Shown piece after piece: positions 1 through 7,367 of a stretch of DNA of 20,409 nucleotides. The DNA is from CAYQTO01 sp964420455 (lineage in GTDB: Bacteria > Sumerlaeota > Sumerlaeia > SLMS01): positions 1-20,409 of the forward strand of contig CAYQTO010000056.1 of assembly GCA_964420455.1 (NCBI GenBank). Direction: 5' to 3'. The position numbers and the translations under genes are program-made. The notes beneath the pieces were generated by a model. The model was not told the DNA's origin. It searched no databases and was given only the letters and a program-made list of their open reading frames with translations. Within the stretch, counting starts at the first letter, position 1. Every line of letters begins with the position of its first letter.

Positions 1-67
1 GCTCAGTTGGTAGAGCAGCTGATTTGTAATCAGCAGGTCGTCGGTTCGAGTCCGTGCGCCAGCTCCA
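1..67 (+). tRNA. tRNA-Thr (anticodon UGU), 5' end outside the window
   Basis: The window opens at the D stem (GCTC/GAGC, bases 1-16). The anticodon stem GCTGA/TCAGC encloses loop TTTGTAA (23-29), with anticodon TGT at 25-27, which reads ACA threonine codons. A five-base variable loop follows, then a T arm with loop TTCGAGT (45-51), the 3' acceptor strand 57-63, discriminator T64 and an encoded CCA at 65-67. The first nine or so bases of the gene are missing. A37 sits in a U36-A37 context, so this tRNA should be a substrate for t6A modification, whose enzymes TsaB and TsaE are encoded at 11660-13329. The T stem is odd: GTCGG (40-44) faces CCGTG (52-56), leaving the two outer pairs as G-G and T-T mismatches. 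Confidence 0.9.
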
Positions 68-68
68 T

Positions 69-1985
69 TTACCCGCCGGGCTGCTCCTCCTGCATTTTCC
101 GGACGAAGCTGTTGCCGTCGTAGGTTCCGCGGACGGCCTCGAAGTCGGCGGCGGCGGCGCTGTCGTCGCCGTCCGCGCCGAAGCCCATGCGTGCGATGTC
201 GTCGAACTCCTCGGCGGCGTCGGCAAGGATGCGGGTGACCTGGCCGGCCTTGAGCTTGGCGGCCTGGGCGCGGATTTGCGCAAGGTCGTCGCTGCCGAGG
301 TTGTCGAGGGACTTGCCGAGGCGCTGCTCGAGGGTGCGGCGGACGAAGGCCCACTCGTCGATGGGGTAGGCCTCGGCGGCCTCGCGAAAGAAGGCCTCGA
401 CCTCGGCGATGGTGGCGGCCTCGGCCTCGATGCGGTCCTCGAGGCGATGGAGCCGGTCGGTGGTGAGGAGGAGGCCGCCGACGTCGGCCCACTGGTCCGT
501 CGCGGTGGCGTTCCGGTCGATGGCGAGGGACTGGGCAGCGTCTATACGGCCGAGGAGTTGCCCGTAGAGGTACGAATCGATGGCGTCGCGGTATTGGCGG
601 GCGGAGCTGCGGAGGAGGAGGCGCTTGATGAGGACGCCGTTGTGGCGGATGGTGTCGCGGGCCTTGTCGGTCTCCTCGTGGAGGCGGTTGAGGGTGGCCT
701 CGCCGGCGAGCATGCGGCTGACCGTGTAGGGGGTGAAGGTGCCGAAGATGATCTGGTCGCGGAGGATGGAGGCCTTGCGGCGGTCGCGCTGGGGCCATTT
801 TTCCGTGTCGCGGCGGGTGCCCACCGTCCACATGTTCATGGCGGGTGTGAGGTAGCTGCCGTCCTCCTCGGCGGTGACGTAGGAGAAGGGGAAGTCGCTG
901 ATGTCGAAGTTGGCCATGTGCTTGCCGATGACGACGGAGAAGGGGGAGACGCGGCAGGGGAAGATCATGTAGGAGAATGATCCCGTCTTGGCGCCGCGCT
1001 CGAGGATGCCCTGGTGGACGGGGCCGAGCTTGTACATGTGGTTGCTTTTGTTGGAGCCGCTCCCGGCGTTGTAGAAGGAATAGAGGGCGGCGATGAGGAG
1101 CGTGCTGCGGTGGTGGGTGACGGTGTAGGGGCCGCCGAGGACGGAGCAGGCCTCGCTGTGGAAGCATTCGGAGTTGGCGAAGAAGAGTGAGTTCTCGCCG
1201 GAGAACTGCTTTCCGCACTTGGTGGCCTGGCCGATATAGACGCGTGAGAGGAGGGCGCCGGAGTCGACCTTTGCGCCCTCGGCAATGACGAACCCGTCGG
1301 CGTTGACGCCGTCGCCCACGTGCGTGGGGCAGTCCTTCTCGCTGAGGATGGTGCCGTTGCGAAGGGAGCTGGCGCCGATGACGCGGGCGCCCTCGCCAAT
1401 GTGGACGTTCTCGATTTCGCCGACGCTGCGGATGATGGCTCCGGGGCCGATGCGGCCCCGGTCGCCCCGGGCTGCGTCGGTCCGCTCCGCGATCAGCTCG
1501 CTGATCTTGTCCACCAGCGCGGGGCGGTGGCGGTGCATGGCCTGTATATACGCGATCTGGCTGGTGATGGTATCGTAGAGGGTGATCTCGCGGCCACCGC
1601 CCTCGTTGACCGCCTCGAGCTCGAGGCCGTTGCCGAAGGTCGCCTCGCCGTGTGTCACGAGGGAGCCGGCATTCTCCACAAGGACGCCGTCGCCGATGCG
1701 ATAGTTGGCGAGGACGCTCTTGATATTGGCGATGCGGACGTTGTTGCCGATCTCGCAATCGGCAAGAAAAGCGTCGTAAATTCCACAGGGGCGGGCGAGG
1801 CCGCGGTCGTCCGTGAGGGAGCCTGAAAGGTCGCCGAGGACCACGTTTCCTTGGAACCTGACATGGCGGCATCGGGCGGGATCGAAACCGTTGCCAACGC
1901 GGACCTGACTCCAGTCGCCGGCGGTGCACTGGTGGGCCTCAAGGGCTTTGATTTCCTCGGTTTTCAGGTTCCTGGCGTCGCTCAT
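69..1985 (-). CDS. DUF4954 family left-handed beta-helix protein
   Basis: A 638-residue protein. The start at 1985 is chosen because AGGAGG lies five bases upstream; an in-frame upstream extension to 2084 lacks such a site. Roughly residues 30-330 are rich in short hexapeptide-like turns (for example IGDGVLVENAG, IGEGARVIGAS, IGPGAIIRSVGEIENVHIG) typical of left-handed parallel beta-helices such as acyl- and nucleotidyl-transferase trimers. A conserved-looking core follows (FSYMIFPCRVSPFSVVIGKH, NFDISDFPFSYV), which I recognise as characteristic of DUF4954. The C-terminal 200 residues look helical and charged. There is no signal peptide, so it is probably cytoplasmic. The biochemical role of the family is not established; a sugar-nucleotide or acyl transferase-like role is a guess from the fold. 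It ends one base from the tRNA-Thr and is transcribed toward it. Confidence 0.85.
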   Translation of the reverse strand: MSDARNLKTEEIKALEAHQCTAGDWSQVRVGNGFDPARCRHVRFQGNVVLGDLSGSLTDDRGLARPCGIYDAFLADCEIGNNVRIANIKSVLANYRIGDGVLVENAGSLVTHGEATFGNGLELEAVNEGGGREITLYDTITSQIAYIQAMHRHRPALVDKISELIAERTDAARGDRGRIGPGAIIRSVGEIENVHIGEGARVIGASSLRNGTILSEKDCPTHVGDGVNADGFVIAEGAKVDSGALLSRVYIGQATKCGKQFSGENSLFFANSECFHSEACSVLGGPYTVTHHRSTLLIAALYSFYNAGSGSNKSNHMYKLGPVHQGILERGAKTGSFSYMIFPCRVSPFSVVIGKHMANFDISDFPFSYVTAEEDGSYLTPAMNMWTVGTRRDTEKWPQRDRRKASILRDQIIFGTFTPYTVSRMLAGEATLNRLHEETDKARDTIRHNGVLIKRLLLRSSARQYRDAIDSYLYGQLLGRIDAAQSLAIDRNATATDQWADVGGLLLTTDRLHRLEDRIEAEAATIAEVEAFFREAAEAYPIDEWAFVRRTLEQRLGKSLDNLGSDDLAQIRAQAAKLKAGQVTRILADAAEEFDDIARMGFGADGDDSAAAADFEAVRGTYDGNSFVRKMQEEQPGG

Positions 1986-2248
1986 GGGGGCCTCCTGGGG
2001 CCGATGATTTTGGCGCGGGATGGGCTGGATGGCGTTGGAAATGGGGCGGCTTTTTTTGGAGCGGTCCACACAGGGTCTCAACACAATTCGTCCGAACGAA
2101 AAGAGGCCGATTCGTCTTGCACTATTCTTGGATAACGATTAGCGGATTTGCGACGTCTCACCGCCTGAAAACGCAGACACCTCGGCGCCCGCCTCCTGCG
2201 GTGGCCCGGGGCATCAGGCGGACACCACTACTCTCAGGAGGTTGTTCC
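1986..2248. promoter_or_regulatory. Divergent intergenic region with a small inverted repeat
   Basis: This 263-bp gap separates the divergent DUF4954 and nagB genes and must carry both promoters. An inverted repeat TTCGT-CCGA-ACGAA lies at 2087-2100 near the middle and could be an operator. A T-rich run is present at about 2051-2057. I could not assign convincing -35/-10 pairs. Good Shine-Dalgarno sequences flank the region: AGGAGG on the minus strand at 1991-1996 and on the plus strand at 2236-2241. Confidence 0.35.
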
Positions 2249-3001
2249 ATGGCGGGTCTGATCAAGCTGGTTGTCCGGCCGGGCAAGGAAGAGGTGGCGG
2301 AATACGCGGCGGGGATGGTCGCCGAATCGATCAAGGCAAAGCCGGACCTAGTGCTGGGTCTGGCGACGGGTTCCACGCCAGAGGGGACCTACGCGAAGCT
2401 GGCGGAAAAGTGCCGGGCGGGCGAAATCAGCTTTGCCAAGGTGCGCACCTTCAACCTCGACGAGTACTGGGGCCTCGATGCGGACCACGAGCAGAGCTAT
2501 CGCACGTTCATGAACGTGAACCTCTTCGACAAGGTCGACATCCGCCCGTGGAACACCCACGTGCTGAACGGCATGGCGTGGAACCCGAAGCTGGAGTGCG
2601 AGGCCTTCGAGACGAAGATCGTCTCCGTCGGCGGGATCGACTTCTGGGTGCTGGGCATCGGCAACAACGGGCACATCGCCTTTAACGAACCGGGCAGCCC
2701 GGTGGACAGTCGCACGCGCCTTGTGAGCCTGACGCCGTCCACGATCGCCGCCAACAGCGACGGCCGCTTCTTCAGCGATCCCAAGGACGTCCCGCGCTGT
2801 GCCTTGTCCGCGGGCATCGGCACCATCCGCGAGGCCCGCAAGCTCATCCTCCTCGCCACCGGCGCCGGAAAGGCCGACGCCCTCGCCGCCGCCTACGAGG
2901 GCGACTTCAGCGTCGACTGCCCCGCCAGCCTCCTCCAGGACCACCACGACATCACCTTCATCGTCGACGAGGCCGCCGCCGCCAAGATCAGGAACCGCTG
3001 A
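2249..3001 (+). CDS. nagB: Glucosamine-6-phosphate deaminase
   Basis: A 250-residue cytoplasmic enzyme that converts glucosamine 6-phosphate to fructose 6-phosphate and ammonium, the step feeding amino sugars into glycolysis. Visible family motifs are the phosphate-binding loop GLATGSTPEGTY (residues 37-48), FNLDEYWGL (68-76) with the catalytic Asp71, and LGIGNNGHIAFNEPG (135-149) with His142 and Glu147. The second catalytic Asp of the E. coli enzyme (Asp141) is Asn140 here, as in several other family members. Length matches the non-extended family type. The start is set by AGGAGG at 2236-2241, seven bases upstream; an in-frame upstream extension is not supported. It is the first gene of a plus-strand run with an ACP, pta, ackA and a muramidase, suggesting amino-sugar or peptidoglycan salvage. 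Confidence 0.95.
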   Translation: MAGLIKLVVRPGKEEVAEYAAGMVAESIKAKPDLVLGLATGSTPEGTYAKLAEKCRAGEISFAKVRTFNLDEYWGLDADHEQSYRTFMNVNLFDKVDIRPWNTHVLNGMAWNPKLECEAFETKIVSVGGIDFWVLGIGNNGHIAFNEPGSPVDSRTRLVSLTPSTIAANSDGRFFSDPKDVPRCALSAGIGTIREARKLILLATGAGKADALAAAYEGDFSVDCPASLLQDHHDITFIVDEAAAAKIRNR

Positions 3002-3035
3002 GCCACCACTCCACAATCCCAGGAGGAAAACCTCC

Positions 3036-3281
3036 ATGCCCGCGGATCAAGCCGACGTCCTCCCCCGCGTCATCAAGACCGTTTCCGAGGTCCTCAAGGT
3101 CCCGGAGAACGACATCAAGGCGGAGCACACCTTCGTCGCCGACCTCGGCGCCAAGTCCATGCAGTCGCTCGAGCTGATGGCCGCCTTCGAGGAGGAGTTC
3201 GACACCGAGATGGACGACGAGGACGCCTTGAAGGTGCAGACCGTGGGCGACGCCGCCTCGTTCATCGCCGGCTATCTCTGA
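3036..3281 (+). CDS. Acyl carrier protein (atypical attachment motif)
   Basis: An 81-residue protein with the size, acidity and helix pattern of acyl carrier proteins: an N-terminal helix (VIKTVSEVLKV), the segment HTFVADLGAKSMQSLELMAA, then the acidic FEEEFDTEMDDEDA and a C-terminal helix. The phosphopantetheine attachment serine would be Ser41. The usual DSL triplet at that site is KSM here, so a Lys replaces the conserved Asp. AGGAGG at 3021-3026, nine bases upstream, fixes the start. It lies 34 bp downstream of nagB and 82 bp upstream of pta. This is not the typical fab-cluster location, so it is likely a dedicated ACP rather than the housekeeping AcpP. Its partner enzyme is unknown; a role with the neighbouring phosphotransacylase is conjecture. 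Confidence 0.85.
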   Translation: MPADQADVLPRVIKTVSEVLKVPENDIKAEHTFVADLGAKSMQSLELMAAFEEEFDTEMDDEDALKVQTVGDAASFIAGYL

Positions 3282-3298
3282 GCCCGACCCGCCTTGCC

Positions 3299-3330
3299 GC
3301 CCGGACGCCGCACCAACGCGGGGTCCGGGC
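3299..3330 (+). terminator. Strong hairpin between the ACP gene and pta
   Basis: GCCCGGAC (3299-3306) pairs with GTCCGGGC (3323-3330). Inside, CCGC (3308-3311) pairs with GCGG (3318-3321) around loop ACCAAC, with one G-G mismatch. No U-tract follows, so it may be a partial terminator, an mRNA-stability element or a processing site that separates nagB-acp from pta-ackA expression. Confidence 0.45.
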
Positions 3331-3363
3331 ATCCCCCCATTCCAACCCCCCGGAGGTTTCCCG

Positions 3364-4353
3364 ATGACGAGCCCCGCCAAGCCGGCGCCTTCGGTCATGG
3401 AGCAATTTCTTTCGAAAGCCCGGGAGTCGCCCCGCCGCATCCTCTTTCCCGAGGGCGATGACGAACGCATCGTGGAGGCCGCCGCCCGCATGGCCGCCGA
3501 CGGCACCTGCCGTCCCGTGCTGCTCGGTGATGCGGCCGCCATCGGCCGCGCCGCCGCAGACGCCGCCGTCGAGATCATCGACCCCAAGGACCCCGCCCTC
3601 ATCGACCGCCAGGCGGAAAGCTATGCGGCCGCCCGCGACGTGAAGACCGCCATCGCCAAACGCCTCATGAAGCGGCCCCTCTACCTCGCGGCGAGCCTCC
3701 TCGCCGATGGCGTCGCCGATGCCATGGTGGCCGGCGTCGCCAACCCCACCGAGCAGGTCCTCTCCGCCGCCGGGCTCGCCGTCGGCTTCGAACAAGGAGT
3801 CTCCAGCCCTTCCAGCTTCTTCGTCATGGAGATGCCGGCGCCGGACAGCCGGGTATTTCTCTTCGCCGACTGCGCCGTCCAGGTCGACCCGGACCCGGCC
3901 CAACTCGCCGACATCGCCGTGACCACGGCGCGCAATGCCCGGCGGCTCCTCGGCCTCGAGCCGCGCGTCGCCATGCTCTGCTTTTCCACCAAGGGGAGCG
4001 CCCGCCATGGCAAGGTCGACAAGGTTCGCGAGGCGACGGAGCTCGCCCGCGCGGCCGCCCCGGACCTGCATCTGGACGGCGAGATGCAGGCGGACGCGGC
4101 CATCGTGGAAAGCGTCGGTGCGAAGAAGGCCCCCGGTTCCCCCGTCGCCGGCCACGCCAACGTCCTCGTCTTTCCGGACCTGAACGCCGGCAACATCGGG
4201 TACAAGTTGGTCCAGCGGCTCGCCGGGGCGAAGGCCATCGGCCCCGTCGTCCAGGGATACCGCCGGCCCGTGAACGACCTGTCCCGCGGCGCCTCCGTCG
4301 ACGACGTGATCGGCGTCACCGCCATCGCCGCCCTCCAGTGCGGCCAGTCCTGA
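3364..4353 (+). CDS. pta: Phosphate acetyltransferase (short PTA_PTB form)
   Basis: A 329-residue protein that spans a single PTA_PTB domain and lacks the N-terminal DRTGG/P-loop region of long Pta. It should interconvert acetyl-CoA plus phosphate and acetyl phosphate plus CoA in the cytoplasm. Recognisable segments are RRILFPEGDDERIVEAAARM (24-43), GVADAMVAGVANPTEQVLSA (around 118-137), the ISxxG-equivalent region SSPSSFFVMEMP, the STKGSARH motif near residue 210, and the C-terminal block PDLNAGNIGYKLVQRLAGAK. GGAGG at 3352-3356, seven bases upstream, sets the start. It sits directly upstream of ackA (26 bp), the classical pta-ackA pairing for ATP from acetyl-CoA or acetate activation. Phosphate butyryltransferase is possible by family, but the acetate kinase neighbour favours acetate. 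Confidence 0.9.
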   Translation: MTSPAKPAPSVMEQFLSKARESPRRILFPEGDDERIVEAAARMAADGTCRPVLLGDAAAIGRAAADAAVEIIDPKDPALIDRQAESYAAARDVKTAIAKRLMKRPLYLAASLLADGVADAMVAGVANPTEQVLSAAGLAVGFEQGVSSPSSFFVMEMPAPDSRVFLFADCAVQVDPDPAQLADIAVTTARNARRLLGLEPRVAMLCFSTKGSARHGKVDKVREATELARAAAPDLHLDGEMQADAAIVESVGAKKAPGSPVAGHANVLVFPDLNAGNIGYKLVQRLAGAKAIGPVVQGYRRPVNDLSRGASVDDVIGVTAIAALQCGQS

Positions 4354-4379
4354 CACCCCAGCACCCAACGGAGCCACCC

Positions 4380-5576
4380 ATGCGCATTCTCGTCCTCAAC
4401 AGCGGCAGCTCGTCGGTGAAGTACCAGCTCTTCGACACCGACAACGATGGCGTCCTGTGTAACGGGGTCGTGGAGCGCATCGGGCAGGACGGCGCCCTCC
4501 ACAAGCACAAGTGTGACGGCGACGCGGCCACCGACAAGGCCGACATCAGCGACCACGAGGGCGCGCTGGCGCTCATCCGCGGCAAGCTCCTCGATCCCGC
4601 CCTGGGCGGCGTCAGGGACCCCAGCGACATCTCCGCCGTGGGCCACCGCGTCGTCCACGGCGGCGAGGCCTTTGTCCAGTCCTGTCTCATCGATGACGAG
4701 GTCGAGAAAACCATCGAGCGCTACGCCAAGCTCGCCCCCCTCCACAATCCCCCCAACCTGATGGGCATCCGCGCCGCCCGCCGCTTCTTCCCCGACGTCC
4801 CCCACATCGCCGTCTTCGACACCGCTTTCCACCAGACGATCCCTCCACACGCCTCCCTCTACGCCCTCCCCTACGAACTCTACGAGAAGCACGCGATCCG
4901 CCGCTACGGCTTCCATGGCACCTCCCACCGCTACGTCGCCCAGCAGGCTGCCCTCCATCTCGAAATCGACCCCGAGGACTTCACCGGCATCACCGTCCAC
5001 CTCGGCAATGGGTGCTCCCTCGCCGCCATCGAGGACGGTCACTGCGTCGATACCTCCATGGGCCTGACCCCCCTCGAGGGCGTCGCCATGGGCACCCGCA
5101 GCGGCGACATCGATCCCGCCATCGTCTTTCACCTCGTCAACGAGGTCGGCATCCCCCTCGGGGACGTCGAGCGTCTGCTCAACAAGGAGAGCGGTCTCCT
5201 CGGCGTCTCCGGCGTGAGCAACGACCTCCGCGAAGTCCAGCAGGCCGCCGCCGACGGCAACCAACGCGCCGCCCTCGCCCTCGACATCTACGCCTATCGC
5301 GTCCGCAAGTACATCGGCGCCTACCTCGCCGTCCTCGACGATCCCATGGCCGTCGTCTTTACCGGTGGCATCGGCGAGAACAGCCCCGACATGCGCCACC
5401 GCATCCTCCACGACCTGGAGCACCTCGGGGTCGTCCTCGATGAGGACCTGAACAGCAAATGCTCCCTCGGCCAGACCGACGTGGCCGCCGTCGCCTCGCC
5501 CATCCGCATCCTCATGATCCCCACCAACGAGGAACTCATGATCGCCCGTGACGCCCGCGCCCTCCTCGGGCATTGA
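4380..5576 (+). CDS. ackA: Acetate kinase
   Basis: A 398-residue cytoplasmic ASKHA-fold kinase, full length for the family. It catalyses acetyl phosphate + ADP to acetate + ATP, and the reverse. All the residues used by the Methanosarcina enzyme are visible, shifted by at most one: Asn7 in LVLNSGSSSVKY, Arg90, Asp147, His179 in YGFHGTSHRYV, Arg240 in GVAMGTRSGDIDP and Glu384 in IPTNEE. The adenine/phosphate motif FTGGIGENS (327-335) is intact. The start is the ATG six bases after GGAG (4370-4373), beginning with the canonical MRILVLNSGSSS; an in-frame extension upstream overlaps pta and is rejected. With pta it forms a complete acetyl-CoA/acetate pathway, and here it follows nagB and precedes a muramidase. 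Confidence 0.97.
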   Translation: MRILVLNSGSSSVKYQLFDTDNDGVLCNGVVERIGQDGALHKHKCDGDAATDKADISDHEGALALIRGKLLDPALGGVRDPSDISAVGHRVVHGGEAFVQSCLIDDEVEKTIERYAKLAPLHNPPNLMGIRAARRFFPDVPHIAVFDTAFHQTIPPHASLYALPYELYEKHAIRRYGFHGTSHRYVAQQAALHLEIDPEDFTGITVHLGNGCSLAAIEDGHCVDTSMGLTPLEGVAMGTRSGDIDPAIVFHLVNEVGIPLGDVERLLNKESGLLGVSGVSNDLREVQQAAADGNQRAALALDIYAYRVRKYIGAYLAVLDDPMAVVFTGGIGENSPDMRHRILHDLEHLGVVLDEDLNSKCSLGQTDVAAVASPIRILMIPTNEELMIARDARALLGH

Positions 5577-5631
5577 GGGGAAAGAACCGTCCTTCGTTTG
5601 CGCAGCCGCCGGGACGCCAGCGGGTTGGAGG

Positions 5632-5643
5632 CCCCGCGCGGGG
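5632..5643. repeat. GC palindrome in the ackA-namZ gap
   Basis: The 154-bp gap after ackA contains the perfect 12-base palindrome CCCCGCGCGGGG. No coding signal or clear promoter is seen in the gap. Its function is unknown and it may be chance in such GC-rich DNA. Confidence 0.3.
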
Positions 5644-5730
5644 ATTTCGAGCATCGGGCCGTTGTGGATTGCCCCTCGCGGTGGAGCGGGCGCATCCCGG
5701 CCACCATCGCCATCAACCATGAGGTGAACC

Positions 5731-7002
5731 ATGCGGGTTCCGTCGATTTTCGCCGCACTTCTGTTTCTGCTGGTCTTCTGCCCGTTCGGAGGAGACGCGG
5801 GAGCAAACCGCCCCGACAGCGCACGCCCCGCCGAGGTGCTGACCGGCCTCGACGTGCTCGAGCGTGAGGGCTTCGAGCGCCTCGAGGGCCAGCGTGTCGG
5901 CCTCATCGCCAACCACTCCTCCATCAACAAGCGGGGCGAGCACCTGCTCGACCTGGCACTCGGGCACGGCGTCGAGGTCGTGGCGCTCTTCTCTCCCGAA
6001 CACGGCTTTCGCGGCACTGCCGACGAAAAGGTCGAGGACGGCGTCGACGTCCAGACCGGTCTCCCGATCTACAGCCTTTACGGCGAGACACGCATCCCCA
6101 CCGACGAGTCCCTCCAGGGCATCGACACGCTCGTCTTCGACATTCAGGACATCGGCGCCCGCTTCTACACCTACAACGCCACCATGGGGGAATGCATGCG
6201 CAAGGCCGCCGAGCACGACATCCGGTTCGTCGTCCTCGACCGCCCGAACCCGATCCGCGGCACCTGGTTCGACGGACCCGTCCAGGACGACGACCTCGTG
6301 GGGCGATTCACCGCCTTCGTCAAGATGCCCATCGTTCACGGGATGACCCTCGGCGAGATCGCCCGAATGTACCGCCAGCACCACGGCATCGAGCCCGAGC
6401 TCGATATCGTCCCCCTCGAGGGCTGGAGCCGGTCCATGTACTTCGACGAGACCGGACTGCCGTGGGTGAATCCCTCGCCCAACATGCGTTCCGTGAACCA
6501 GGAGCTGCTCTACACGATGGTCGCGCTGACCGAGGCGGAGAAGACCCTCTCGGTCGGCCGCGGCACCGAGAGACCCTTCGAGTATCTGGGCGCGCCATGG
6601 ATCGAGGACGGCAAGCCGCTCGCCGACGAGATGAACGCGCGCGAGCTCCCCGGTCTCTGGTTCATGGAGACCACCTTCATGCCGCGCGAGCTCGACGTTA
6701 CCGGCCGCAGGAACTACCCCTATCAGTTCACCGAGGAGGTCTGTCACGGGTTCCGCGTGGTCGTGACCGACCGCCACGTGGTCAGCCCCGTCGTTGCCGG
6801 ATTCCACATGCTCGACGCGCTGCTCAAGCTCTACGGCGATCGCTACACGACCGAGCGCCTGCGAGGTCTTGTGGGCGCCGGCTGGGCCCTCGAGATGCTC
6901 AACGAGCGCGCGCCGGTCCAGGACATCGTCGAACGGTGGCGCGCGGACCCAGAATTCAAGGCCTTCGCCGCCCGCCGCGCATCGGTGCTCCTGTACGACT
7001 AG
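5731..7002 (+). CDS. namZ: Exported exo-beta-N-acetylmuramidase, NamZ/DUF1343 family
   Basis: A 423-residue protein with an N-terminal hydrophobic signal (IFAALLFLLVFCPF, residues 6-19), so it is probably periplasmic or secreted. The remainder is a full DUF1343 domain. Hallmark segments are RVGLIANHSS (55-64), LFSPEHGFRG (86-95), FDIQDIGARFYTY (136-148), VLDRPNP (168-174), PWVNPSPNMRS (244-254) and GRGTERPFEYLGAPW (277-291). Characterised NamZ enzymes remove terminal MurNAc from the non-reducing end of peptidoglycan fragments. A Shine-Dalgarno-like GAGGTG (5721-5726) lies four bases before the ATG. Its place after nagB, pta and ackA fits a peptidoglycan or amino-sugar salvage locus, although the intervening enzymes (MurNAc kinase or etherase, NagA) are not in the window. 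The cysteine at 17 is not in a good lipobox. Confidence 0.88.
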   Translation: MRVPSIFAALLFLLVFCPFGGDAGANRPDSARPAEVLTGLDVLEREGFERLEGQRVGLIANHSSINKRGEHLLDLALGHGVEVVALFSPEHGFRGTADEKVEDGVDVQTGLPIYSLYGETRIPTDESLQGIDTLVFDIQDIGARFYTYNATMGECMRKAAEHDIRFVVLDRPNPIRGTWFDGPVQDDDLVGRFTAFVKMPIVHGMTLGEIARMYRQHHGIEPELDIVPLEGWSRSMYFDETGLPWVNPSPNMRSVNQELLYTMVALTEAEKTLSVGRGTERPFEYLGAPWIEDGKPLADEMNARELPGLWFMETTFMPRELDVTGRRNYPYQFTEEVCHGFRVVVTDRHVVSPVVAGFHMLDALLKLYGDRYTTERLRGLVGAGWALEMLNERAPVQDIVERWRADPEFKAFAARRASVLLYD

Positions 7003-7019
7003 CACCTCCGAAAAGGTGC
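7002..7019 (+). terminator. Hairpin immediately after namZ
   Basis: GCACCT (7002-7007) pairs with AGGTGC (7014-7019) around loop CCGAAA, and the stem begins on the last base of the namZ stop codon. There is no U-tract, so it is a weak terminator or a 3'-end stabiliser. Confidence 0.4.
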
Positions 7020-7139
7020 CGTGAAGGGACTCCGCCATCGCCCCTTTGCCACCCCCGTTGCCCCAACCCAAAGCACGGTTGCCGCCCACGCCGAAAGGTT
7101 GGTTTTCGAGCCACCTGCACACGCCCAAGGGGTGGGCCA

Positions 7140-7195
7140 TAGGGAGGGTAATACCCCTAGGAAGATAAATTAGGGAGGGTAATCGCGGCCCTCCC
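7140..7195. repeat. Direct repeat TAGGGAGGGTAAT plus hairpin
   Basis: The 365-bp gap between namZ and the next gene holds two exact copies of a 13-base sequence, at 7140-7152 and 7171-7183, spaced 31 bp start to start (about three helical turns). The second copy also forms a perfect 7-bp hairpin, GGGAGGG (7173-7179) with CCCTCCC (7189-7195). An AT-rich patch (AAGATAAATTA) lies between the copies. This could be an operator pair with a terminator or attenuator. No other structure stands out in the rest of the gap apart from a run of T at about 7257-7264. Confidence 0.5.
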
Positions 7196-7367
7196 GGATC
7201 TCTCTCAAACGGGGTTGTCCAACCGCTCCCCATCCACGGCCCGGACATCCCCACATTTTTTTTTGCCCGCGCCCTCTTGCGCTCCCGGAAGAAGTGCGCT
7301 ACGCCTCGGCTTTCCAAGGGCGACCCCCGGCTTCCGCTCGCCCGCCAACGGAAAGGGCCCCACGACG

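Noticed and set aside
3681..6017. A 778-codon minus-strand open frame opposite pta and ackA
   Set aside because: It runs antisense to two unmistakable enzymes with intact catalytic motifs and has low-complexity composition.
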